From: an uncultured Porphyromonadaceae bacterium
GTDB taxonomy: Bacteria; Bacteroidota; Bacteroidia; Bacteroidales; Muribaculaceae
Reading direction: 5' to 3'
NCBI GenBank assembly: GCA_947175715.1
Contig: CAMWOD010000090.1
Coordinates: 1 to 5,865, forward strand
Length of the DNA stretch: 5,865 bases
A program made the translations under genes and the position numbers. The first letter of the stretch is position 1, and each line of letters begins with the position of its first letter. This document shows positions 1 through 5,816 of the stretch, one piece after another. The notes beneath the pieces were generated by a model, which saw only the letters and a program-made list of their open reading frames with translations, was not told where the DNA came from and searched no databases.

Positions 1-120
1 GCGTAGCACACCTTCGGCCGCAGGCGCGCGGCAAATATTGCCAAGGCACACAAAAAGCACGCGCTTCTTATCTATATTTTTCAAAGGGTTAATAGGTTCT
101 ATAGTTTTGTGGTTTACCAT
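1..120 (-). CDS. Low-molecular-weight protein tyrosine phosphatase, N-terminal 40 codons (cut by window edge)
   Basis: The minus strand from the ATG at 120-118 stays open to the window edge. It reads a strand-type segment (R20-V-L-F-V-C) followed by the phosphatase P-loop C25-L-G-N-I-C-R31 and then A-P-A-A-E-G-V-L-R. This CX5R loop with the GNICR core is the hallmark of LMW-PTPs (Wzb/Etp/ArsC-like fold). In that family Cys25 would be the nucleophile and Arg31 would bind the phosphate. These cytoplasmic enzymes remove phosphate from tyrosine on proteins such as BY-kinases. Two oddities: residue 32 is Ala where the family usually has Ser or Thr, and about 17 residues precede the first strand, more than the few seen in E. 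coli Wzb. No other Met lies between the ATG and the P-loop, and an A-rich stretch (AGACAAA) sits just upstream, so this start is reasonable. The catalytic Asp loop near the C-terminus lies outside the window. The gene is separated from the susCD operon by a terminator and has its own promoter candidate. Family identity is firm; cellular substrate is unknown. Confidence 0.9.
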   Translation of the reverse strand, partial: MVNHKTIEPINPLKNIDKKRVLFVCLGNICRAPAAEGVLR

Positions 121-157
121 TTTGTCTTGAGGGTGTTGAAAGACCTTAATTATAATG

Positions 158-165
158 CAAATATA
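158..165 (-). promoter_or_regulatory. Candidate -7 promoter box for the phosphatase gene
   Basis: The minus strand reads TATATTTG at 165-158, an exact match to the Bacteroidota -7 consensus TAnnTTTG. It lies 37 nt upstream of the phosphatase ATG at 120. Transcription would be expected to start a few bases beyond the box, leaving a leader of roughly 30 nt. No convincing -33 TTG lies 19-21 nt upstream. The surrounding sequence (about 150-180) is very AT-rich, so a chance match is possible. The position fits well, between the upstream terminator and the gene. Confidence 0.55.
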
Positions 166-186
166 TAAAAAATTTGAAAAACATTC

Positions 187-218
187 GTCACGACATCATG
201 CCTTCGGCACTCCGTGAC
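187..218. repeat. Two-tier inverted repeat (hairpin) in the intergenic region
   Basis: The arms GTCACG (187-192) and CGTGAC (213-218) are perfect reverse complements. Nested inside them is a second pair, TGCC (199-202) and GGCA (206-209), around a 3-nt loop TTC. The result is a hairpin with an internal loop of 6 and 3 nt. No T-tract follows on either strand, so it does not look like an intrinsic terminator. It lies between the operon terminator and the phosphatase promoter, next to a tandem repeat. It could be part of a dispersed intergenic repeat or a protein-binding site, or it could be incidental; the sequence alone does not decide. Confidence 0.45.
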
Positions 219-228
219 CCCCACCAAC

Positions 229-260
229 AATTACTAATTGCTAATTACTAATTGCTAATT
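229..260. repeat. 14-bp tandem repeat, 2.3 copies
   Basis: The 14-bp unit AATTACTAATTGCT occurs at 229-242 and again, identically, at 243-256, followed by a partial AATT at 257-260. Each unit is itself two near-identical heptamers (AATTACT and AATTGCT), so the tract is four AATTRCT heptamers plus a stub. It begins four bases before the T-tract of the operon terminator and lies wholly between genes. A low-complexity heptamer array like this suggests slippage expansion or a dispersed intergenic repeat. No function is evident. Confidence 0.85.
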
Positions 261-263
261 GGG

Positions 264-301
264 AAAAAGCAGCGATGGCCGCAGCGGGGCTGCGGCCATC
301 G
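264..301 (-). terminator. Rho-independent terminator of the susCD operon
   Basis: The arms at 273-284 and 290-301 are perfect 12-bp reverse complements (CGATGGCCGCAG with CTGCGGCCATCG), rich in G and C, around the 5-nt loop 285-289. On the minus strand the hairpin is followed, after four bases, by five T residues (268-264). It starts 25 nt after the stop codon of the small lipoprotein gene, so it ends the three-gene transcript. The other strand has no T-tract after the hairpin, so it works in one direction only. The T-tract is short, but the stem is very stable. Confidence 0.88.
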
Positions 302-326
302 AGGTCTATGGATTGTTGCTATTGGA

Positions 327-782
327 TTAGCGGGGCATTACCAGGCGACCTGTGAGGGTAACCTTGTTGAAACCGCCAGGCGATGTCTGATCGGTGAACG
401 AAAGGGCGCAAGAGTAGTCGTAGTTACGAGTTTTACCCTTGAAGAGCACTACGATTTCGGCAGCGTATTCACCATCGGCGAATGTTACGGTTTCGGGTGC
501 TTCAAAAATTTCATCAACCTCATATTTTCCGTTGCCTGCTTTATCCAGCTTGAGGTTAAGAGTCACCTCCCCCTCAGATGTAGAGCGGCGAACGGGAATG
601 TTGAAAGTACGCTCGGCAGCCGGCACGTTCATCGGGAACTGCTCGTTGACATCGGGGTTGATGAACGAATATTGCACACCCTCGGGGGTGAAGGGCTCCC
701 AGTAACCCTTGTCGTCGCAAGCGGTTGCTCCGATGATAAGTGCTACTACAGCCAGCAATGTTTTTAATATATTGGCTTTCAT
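327..782 (-). CDS. Small Calx-beta-like surface lipoprotein, third gene of the susCD operon
   Basis: A 151-residue lipoprotein with a hydrophobic signal segment (residues 5-20) ending in G-A-T-A-C, which puts the lipidated cysteine at Cys22. The next residues are Asp-Asp-Lys, an acidic stretch of the kind that sends Bacteroidota lipoproteins to the cell surface. Residues about 36-135 look like one beta-sandwich: an F-x-I-P-V-R-R strand (60-66), a V-T-L-N-L strand (73-77), and the pattern F-x-x-P-x-T-V-T-F-A-D-G-E (93-105) followed by the strand I-V-V-L-F (110-114). That pattern resembles Calx-beta-like domains in Bacteroidota lipoproteins; I recognise this from pattern, not a search. No catalytic motif is visible. 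The ATG lies 21 nt after the susD stop in an A-rich context. The stop is followed at once by the operon terminator, with no coding remnant between them, so the short length looks genuine. By position it corresponds to SusE/SusF-like accessory proteins, so a surface ligand-binding or complex-stabilising role is inferred, not shown. Confidence 0.88.
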   Translation of the reverse strand: MKANILKTLLAVVALIIGATACDDKGYWEPFTPEGVQYSFINPDVNEQFPMNVPAAERTFNIPVRRSTSEGEVTLNLKLDKAGNGKYEVDEIFEAPETVTFADGEYAAEIVVLFKGKTRNYDYSCALSFTDQTSPGGFNKVTLTGRLVMPR

Positions 783-803
783 TTGTAATTACTTATTTAG
801 GGA

Positions 804-2459
804 TTAGTGGGATGTATAAACGCCTTCGAATGAGGGGTTGTTCCAACCGCGTACACCTACGTTGGAGTTACCCTCTGATTGTACCATAACCCAGTTCATC
901 CATGCGGGACGACCTTCGGTGTTGTAGAGAGTACCGGTAGCGAAGTTGGTGCCGGTGTAGTAGCGTGTGCACGACATGTTGAGACGCTTGAGGTCGTGGA
1001 AGATAAGACCCTCGCCCCAGAGCTCAACGCGCTTCTGCTGGATGATCTCGGCGATTTCAGCAGTGATGCGTCCAGCCAATACGTCCTTGTCATTGGCGTG
1101 TGAAGCAACAGCAGCCTGAGCATCGTAGTTGGTGTCGCGATACTTCATGAAGTCAGCAAGGAGAGCCATACCAGCGGCAGGATTGCTGTGAGCGGTAGCC
1201 TCGGCCTCGATGAGGTACATCTCCTCAACGCGCATCAGGGGGTAGTCGCCCGAGCAAGCGATAGCCGACTCACCGGTGTTACCCTGTGAAGGTTTGAACT
1301 TGAGCGAAGCGTAAGCGGGGAGCTTGGCGAATGCTTTCTCAGCAAGAGGTGTCTGCTCCTTGCCCGACAACTTTGAGCCGGCAGGTGCCTTCCAAGCGAG
1401 CTTACGGAAGTCGGTGTCAGAGATCTTGTCGTAGAGCGCCTTGTTGATCATCGAGTATGGACCAGCGGGTGCGTAGCCGAACGAAGTCTCATTTGACATC
1501 CAAGATGTCCAGTTCAAGATACCCGAGGTAACAACACGGTCATCCTTGGTAGTGGTGATACACCACATCCATGAGGGGAGATACTTGTTGAAAGCGTCGG
1601 TGGGGCTTAGCCATTGCTCCTGTGTAGCAGGACCAGCACCGTTCTGAGATATAGCCTTGCGGGCATAAACGGCAGCCTGCTGATAGCTTGCGGGGTTAAC
1701 CTCGCCATCCCACAGGTAGGCGCGGGCTTTCAGACCGTAAACCACTGCGAGGTCGGGCAGAGTGTTGCCAAGACGTGCAGCCTTGCCAATGTTGGCTTCA
1801 GCACGGTCGAGGTCTTCCATGATGAACTTGAACATCTCCTCGTGAGTGGCGCGGGGATTATCCTTAGCAGCCTCCTCGGTGGTCAGCTCAGTAACGATGG
1901 GCACAGTAAGGTGGGTCACGTCATTGCCTGCCGATGTGATAGGCGATGTCATTTCGTTGGGGAGGAACTCGTAGCAAGAAGCAAGGTCGATGTAGATGGC
2001 GGCACGGTAGGCCGAAGCCACGCCGATGTAGGCCGACATCAGGTCGTCGTCGCTCTCAGTACCAACAGCCGAGAAGAGGTTGTTTGGGGTCTGGACGATC
2101 TTCCAGTAGTAGTTCCACACCATTTGGGTGTTACGATATTGCTCTGAGAGGTAGGTTGCCTGCTCCCATGAGGTATACCAGTCGTAGTTGGACGAAGCGA
2201 TGGCCATATCCTCGGTCATCACATCGTGGATGTGCATCATTGAGCCGTATCCCCAGTCATTTGCTAAATCTGACCCAAGATTATTAAACTTGTTGAAGAT
2301 CGCGCCCATTTCCCAAAGAAGTGCCTCGGTAGCCTTTGACGACGACTTGAGGCCTTCGTTGGTAACGATATTGGTAGGGACAGTCTCCTCAAGGCACGAT
2401 GTGAGCAGCATCGGGGCAGCTACGGCAAGTGCAAGTGCTGATTTGATTATATTTTTCAT
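804..2459 (-). CDS. SusD/RagB-family nutrient-binding outer-membrane lipoprotein
   Basis: A 551-residue SusD-like lipoprotein, a normal length for the family. The signal peptide ends in the lipobox L-T-S-C, giving lipidated Cys22, followed by Leu-Glu-Glu, which suits surface export. The N-terminal half is helical and TPR-like, with the stretch Y-Y-W-K-I-V-Q-T-P-N-N at 117-127 and an A-Y-R-A-A-I-Y-I-D-L-A helix at about 150-160. The C-terminal part carries two RagB/SusD signatures: Y-P-L-M-R-V-E-E-M-Y-L-I-E-A-E-A (406-421), and K-R-V-E-L-W-G-E-G followed by D-L-K-R-L-N (476-494). A tryptophan- and glycine-rich segment at 297-335 lies in the variable region that often shapes the ligand site. 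Such proteins cap a SusC barrel and hand over glycans or peptides; which ligand applies here cannot be read from the sequence. The gene starts 23 nt after susC ends and has no Shine-Dalgarno motif, as is normal in this phylum. The family call is firm. I give no symbol because susD proper is the starch-system gene. Confidence 0.97.
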   Translation of the reverse strand: MKNIIKSALALAVAAPMLLTSCLEETVPTNIVTNEGLKSSSKATEALLWEMGAIFNKFNNLGSDLANDWGYGSMMHIHDVMTEDMAIASSNYDWYTSWEQATYLSEQYRNTQMVWNYYWKIVQTPNNLFSAVGTESDDDLMSAYIGVASAYRAAIYIDLASCYEFLPNEMTSPITSAGNDVTHLTVPIVTELTTEEAAKDNPRATHEEMFKFIMEDLDRAEANIGKAARLGNTLPDLAVVYGLKARAYLWDGEVNPASYQQAAVYARKAISQNGAGPATQEQWLSPTDAFNKYLPSWMWCITTTKDDRVVTSGILNWTSWMSNETSFGYAPAGPYSMINKALYDKISDTDFRKLAWKAPAGSKLSGKEQTPLAEKAFAKLPAYASLKFKPSQGNTGESAIACSGDYPLMRVEEMYLIEAEATAHSNPAAGMALLADFMKYRDTNYDAQAAVASHANDKDVLAGRITAEIAEIIQQKRVELWGEGLIFHDLKRLNMSCTRYYTGTNFATGTLYNTEGRPAWMNWVMVQSEGNSNVGVRGWNNPSFEGVYTSH

Positions 2460-2482
2460 TGTCGAATAAGCTTTGAGGATGA

Positions 2483-5400
2483 TTAGAATACTACATTAAC
2501 ACCGCCTGATACCACGCGTACGGGTGCATAGTAGGTGTTGTTGGCTCCACCTGAGATTGACTGGGTGGGGTTCAAACCCTTACGTGCACTCCACAATGCG
2601 ATATTGTCGGCTGTGAGGTAAAGGCGTACGCGATCAATTGACAACTTGCGGGTAAGATCCTTGGGCAGTGTGAAACCGAAGTTTACGCTGCGCAGCTGCA
2701 GGTAAGAAGCTGAAATAAGGAAGCGGTCAGATGTCTGAGTTGCGTTATCGTCGCCATACTGTACGCGAGGAATATTCGAAGTGGGGTTCTCAGGGCTCCA
2801 AGCGTTGAGCAGGTCCTTGTGGAGATTGCTACCGGGGTTGCTCATACCGCTGAAGTTGCCCATCAGGCTTGCGTAGTTGCTGTCGTAGATCTTACCACCG
2901 CACTGGTAGTTGAAGTTGACAGCGAAGTCAAACCACTTGTAGTTGACTGTCAAGCCGAAACCACCATATCCCCAGGGGAGAGCTGAGCCACAGAGGTGGT
3001 AGTCGCCATTGGTAGATTCAAGTTTTGAATAGTCGGTGGTGACAGTTTGTGTCACATTGCCTTTGTCGTCTTTTACATTTATGTAGTAGAGAGCCTCACC
3101 AGTCACCTTGTCGGTACCGGCATACTTAGGCAGCCAGAATGTGTACATAGGCTGGCCTTCGCCATAGAACATGTCGCCCGAAGAGAAACCTTTCACACCG
3201 TCGCAAGTTTGCGATTTACGTGACTCGGGCAGGCGAGCGATCTTGTTCTTAGAGTAAGTGAAGTTACCGTTGAGTTCTACGGTAAGATCCTTGGTGCGAA
3301 CTACATAAGCGCTCAAGCCGAACTCAAGACCCTGGTTGTCCATATCACCGATGTTGGTGTAGTAGCTTGAGAAGCCGAACGACGGAGCCATGGGCACAGT
3401 GAAGAGCTGGTCTTTGGTACGACGCCAGTAGTACTCCAAGTTACCGCTCAAGCGGTCGTTGAAGAGTGAGAACTCAACACCACCGTTGAATGCCATGTTC
3501 TTCTCCCAAGAGATGTTGGGGTTACCGTAGGTCGAGGGCTGTGCTGCGGGGTGACCGTCAGAGTTAACGATGGTATAGGTGTTGGTGTAGCGATAGTTAC
3601 CGATCTGGTCGTTACCCTGCTCACCGTAAGAAGCCTTAAGCTTCAACTGGTCAACCCAGCTTGCGGTAAACCAATCCTCCTTGTCAAGGAGCCATGCGGC
3701 ACCACCCGACCAGAAGTTACCCCAACGGTGATCGGGGTGGAAGCGTGATGAACCATCGCGACGTATTGAAGCTGACACGAAATACTTGGAGTTGTAGTCG
3801 TATTGTGCGCGGGCAAACCAACCTTCCACATTGTACTCAGTGGTGTAAGAGCTTGCCGACTGGTTGATGATAGCACCTATGAGCTCAGCATTGTTGGGGT
3901 CGAACATGTTGTATTTCGAACCAGTGAGCACATAATACTTATCCCAGTAGTTTTCGTGACCGAGAAGAAGGCCCACATTGTGGTTGCCAAACATGCGGTT
4001 CCAGTTCAACAACTGCTGGAATGTGTAGGTCTGACGACGATAGTGACCCTTGGCTACGATACCGTTATTATCCTTGTAGAGACCGTAGTAGGGGTTGGTA
4101 ACGTTGGTAACGCGGGTTTCGTCGAGAGTAACGTTGTTGTTGGCAGTAAACTTGAAGTCCTTGAGGAAGCGTACCTCAACGAAAGCAGTTCCGTTGAAAG
4201 CGTTGCTCTCTGAGTAGTTCTTGTCAAGACGTGAAGCTGCGATAGCATTTGACTGGCCGTATACAGGACGTGTCAGTCCGGCGTTGTTGTCACCCCAGTC
4301 GTAGATCTGGTTGCCATAAGCGTCGATCATAACGTTGCCGGCACCGTCGCGCACGAACAGAGGGTAGATAGGAGCAACCTGCTGGGCTGCTGCAAATACG
4401 TTGGCCGAAGATGCGCTTTCGCCATCCTCATCAAGGGCGCGGCTCTTTGAGCGGGTGTACATAGCGTTACCACCCACCTTCAACCAAGGCTTAGCCTGGA
4501 TTTCACCGCGCAGTGTACCGGTAAGACGGGTGTAGTCGGTATTTTGCACGATACCGTCGTTGCTCAGCCAGCTGAACGAGGTGTAGAAGTTACCCTTGTC
4601 GGTGGCATTTGATACGCTCACGTTGTACTCCTGACGGAGCGACTTGTCGTAGGCGTTGTTGAGCCAGCTGTCGGGATGCAGGTAGTATTCCTGTCCATTA
4701 TAGTTGACGGTGCGGCCCAAAGTAGCGTAGGGGTTGATGCGGCCATCCATGCCAATGAGGGGGAGATAGTTGCCATTGCCATCAACGGGGAGTGTGAACA
4801 CGTTGTAACCCAGCGACAGAGGATTATCACTGCTGGGGTCGATCATGTTCTGATTGGCCCATGCGTTGGCAGCAGCGGCATTCATGCCCTGAGCGTTCAT
4901 CGCATAGTTGTTGAGCATCTTATAGTACATCTCGTAGTAGCCTGCGGCCGAACCGATGATGTCGTAGTCGCGTGTGGCGCGTGAGTTGCAACCCCACTTG
5001 GCATCGAGGGTCACTACGGCGTTCTGCTCCTTACCCTTCTTTGTGGTGATCAAGATCACACCGTTGGCACCACGGGCACCATAGAGGGCGTTGGAGGCAG
5101 CATCCTTGAGCACGGTCATCGACTCGATGTCGCTGGTGGAGAAGTTGTTGATGTCGCCCGAGTAAGGCACACCGTCAACCACTACCAAGGGGTCGTTACC
5201 GGCCATGATTGATGTGATACCGCGCACGCGGATTGTGGGGTTCTCCTGACCGGGAGCACCTGAAGCGTTGGTGAGCTGGACACCGGCTACATTACCGCTC
5301 AGAGCGTCGAGCACGTTGGTGACCTGCACCTTCTCGATCTCAGCAGCACCTACCACGGTAGCCGAACCGGTGAAGGCCGACTTCTTGGCGGTACCGTAGG

Positions 5401-5722
5401 CAACCACCATCACCTCATCAAGAGCCTTGCTTGAGGGGTCGAGCTTGACAACCATGTCGCCCGACTTAATGTTAACGGTTTTCTCAGTGAAACCTACATA
5501 GGAAACCTTAAGTTTCGATACGTTAGCGGGGACCGACAGGGTGAATTTACCATCCATGTCAGTGGCTACGCCTTGTCCACCGCCTACCGGCATCACGGTA
5601 ACGCCAATCAGCGGGTCACCGTTGCTGGCATCGAGAATGGTACCCCGCACGGTGTGATTCTGCGCTGCCGCAGTCACTGCCATACCGATTACCATTACAA
5701 GCAATAGAAACAGCTTTTTCAT
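2483..5722 (-). CDS. SusC/RagA-family TonB-dependent outer-membrane transporter
   Basis: With the start at 5722 this is a 1079-residue SusC-like transporter. It has a signal peptide (1-20, cleavage probably at A-A-A/Q), a carboxypeptidase-regulatory-like beta-sandwich (about 24-95, with G-T-I-L-D-A and the V-S-Y-V-G-F strand), and a TonB box D-E-V-M-V-V-A-Y-G (102-110). A plug domain follows (about 115-230), with L-V-V-V-D-G-V-P-Y (179-187) and A-L-Y-G-A-R-G-A-N-G-V-I-L-I-T-T-K-K-G-K (212-231). The rest is the 22-strand barrel, ending in V-N-V-V-F, a terminal Phe suited to BAM-dependent insertion. There is no STN domain ahead of the sandwich, so direct anti-sigma signalling is not expected. 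The frame stays open upstream to an ATG at 5845, but that codon lies above the candidate promoter and would bury the signal peptide. An in-frame ATG at 5740 would add only six residues (M-S-N-L-F-S) and cannot be excluded. The protein should import the ligand captured by the SusD partner, using proton motive force via TonB-ExbBD. The substrate is unknown. Confidence 0.97.
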   Translation of the reverse strand: MKKLFLLLVMVIGMAVTAAAQNHTVRGTILDASNGDPLIGVTVMPVGGGQGVATDMDGKFTLSVPANVSKLKVSYVGFTEKTVNIKSGDMVVKLDPSSKALDEVMVVAYGTAKKSAFTGSATVVGAAEIEKVQVTNVLDALSGNVAGVQLTNASGAPGQENPTIRVRGITSIMAGNDPLVVVDGVPYSGDINNFSTSDIESMTVLKDAASNALYGARGANGVILITTKKGKEQNAVVTLDAKWGCNSRATRDYDIIGSAAGYYEMYYKMLNNYAMNAQGMNAAAANAWANQNMIDPSSDNPLSLGYNVFTLPVDGNGNYLPLIGMDGRINPYATLGRTVNYNGQEYYLHPDSWLNNAYDKSLRQEYNVSVSNATDKGNFYTSFSWLSNDGIVQNTDYTRLTGTLRGEIQAKPWLKVGGNAMYTRSKSRALDEDGESASSANVFAAAQQVAPIYPLFVRDGAGNVMIDAYGNQIYDWGDNNAGLTRPVYGQSNAIAASRLDKNYSESNAFNGTAFVEVRFLKDFKFTANNNVTLDETRVTNVTNPYYGLYKDNNGIVAKGHYRRQTYTFQQLLNWNRMFGNHNVGLLLGHENYWDKYYVLTGSKYNMFDPNNAELIGAIINQSASSYTTEYNVEGWFARAQYDYNSKYFVSASIRRDGSSRFHPDHRWGNFWSGGAAWLLDKEDWFTASWVDQLKLKASYGEQGNDQIGNYRYTNTYTIVNSDGHPAAQPSTYGNPNISWEKNMAFNGGVEFSLFNDRLSGNLEYYWRRTKDQLFTVPMAPSFGFSSYYTNIGDMDNQGLEFGLSAYVVRTKDLTVELNGNFTYSKNKIARLPESRKSQTCDGVKGFSSGDMFYGEGQPMYTFWLPKYAGTDKVTGEALYYINVKDDKGNVTQTVTTDYSKLESTNGDYHLCGSALPWGYGGFGLTVNYKWFDFAVNFNYQCGGKIYDSNYASLMGNFSGMSNPGSNLHKDLLNAWSPENPTSNIPRVQYGDDNATQTSDRFLISASYLQLRSVNFGFTLPKDLTRKLSIDRVRLYLTADNIALWSARKGLNPTQSISGGANNTYYAPVRVVSGGVNVVF

Positions 5723-5757
5723 ACTAAATAAATTAGACATATAGTTGGTTAAACAGT

Positions 5758-5816
5758 TTTTATACTTTGCGCTGTGTAGTGTTATAAAAGCGTAATATTT
5801 CGCAAAGGTATATAAA
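5758..5816. repeat. Imperfect inverted repeat spanning the susC promoter and leader
   Basis: On the plus strand TATACTTTGCG (5761-5771) is matched by CGCAAAGGTATA (5801-5812). These are reverse complements over 11 bp, with one extra G in the right arm. If one more single base is bulged out, the pairing continues for three further A-T pairs (5758-5760 with 5814-5816). The 29-nt spacer is 5772-5800. The right arm contains the -7 box of susC and the left arm lies in the transcribed leader. Most of the right arm is upstream of the expected transcription start, so the repeat would act as DNA (an operator or cruciform), not as an RNA hairpin. Chance similarity of AT-rich arms is possible. Confidence 0.5.
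5803..5810 (-). promoter_or_regulatory. Candidate -7 promoter box of the susCD operon
   Basis: The minus strand reads TACCTTTG at 5810-5803, an exact TAnnTTTG match, in the typical context TATACCTTTGC. It is 80 nt upstream of the chosen susC ATG, so transcription would start near 5796 and leave a leader of about 75 nt. No proper -33 TTG is seen at the usual 19-21 nt spacing (the region reads ATGTTC at 5835-5830). An eight-A tract on the minus strand (5852-5845) lies further upstream, where an UP-like element could be. A weak -33 would fit an activator-dependent promoter, as is usual for nutrient-uptake operons of this type; that part is inference. Confidence 0.72.

Noticed and set aside
264..301. 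Bidirectional terminator.
   Set aside because: The stem is symmetric, but the plus strand after 301 has no T-tract, and no plus-strand gene is present to be terminated.
252..767. A 171-codon open frame on the plus strand opposite the small lipoprotein gene.
   Set aside because: It starts from a non-ATG codon inside the tandem repeat, runs through the terminator hairpin and across the antisense of a convincing lipoprotein gene. Its translation has no known motif.
1614..2147. A 177-codon open frame on the plus strand opposite susD.
   Set aside because: It lies wholly antisense to a confident SusD gene and has no recognisable domain, signal or start context. The base composition of the minus-strand codons explains the open frame.
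3803..4984. Plus-strand open frames of about 100-136 codons opposite susC (3803-4213 and 4676-4984).
   Set aside because: They are antisense to conserved barrel regions and have no supporting motifs or promoters; treated as shadows.
2483..5722. SusC-type transducer with an STN domain feeding an ECF sigma/anti-sigma pair.
   Set aside because: The mature N-terminus goes straight into the carboxypeptidase-regulatory-like domain (from about residue 24), leaving no room for an STN domain.
5741..5800. Possible antisense regulatory RNA in the susC leader, as reported for some glycan-uptake operons in Bacteroides.
   Set aside because: The only plus-strand candidate is TATACTTTG at 5761-5769, which has the wrong spacing between TA and TTTG and no -33 box at the right distance. 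Its transcript would also run away from the coding region.
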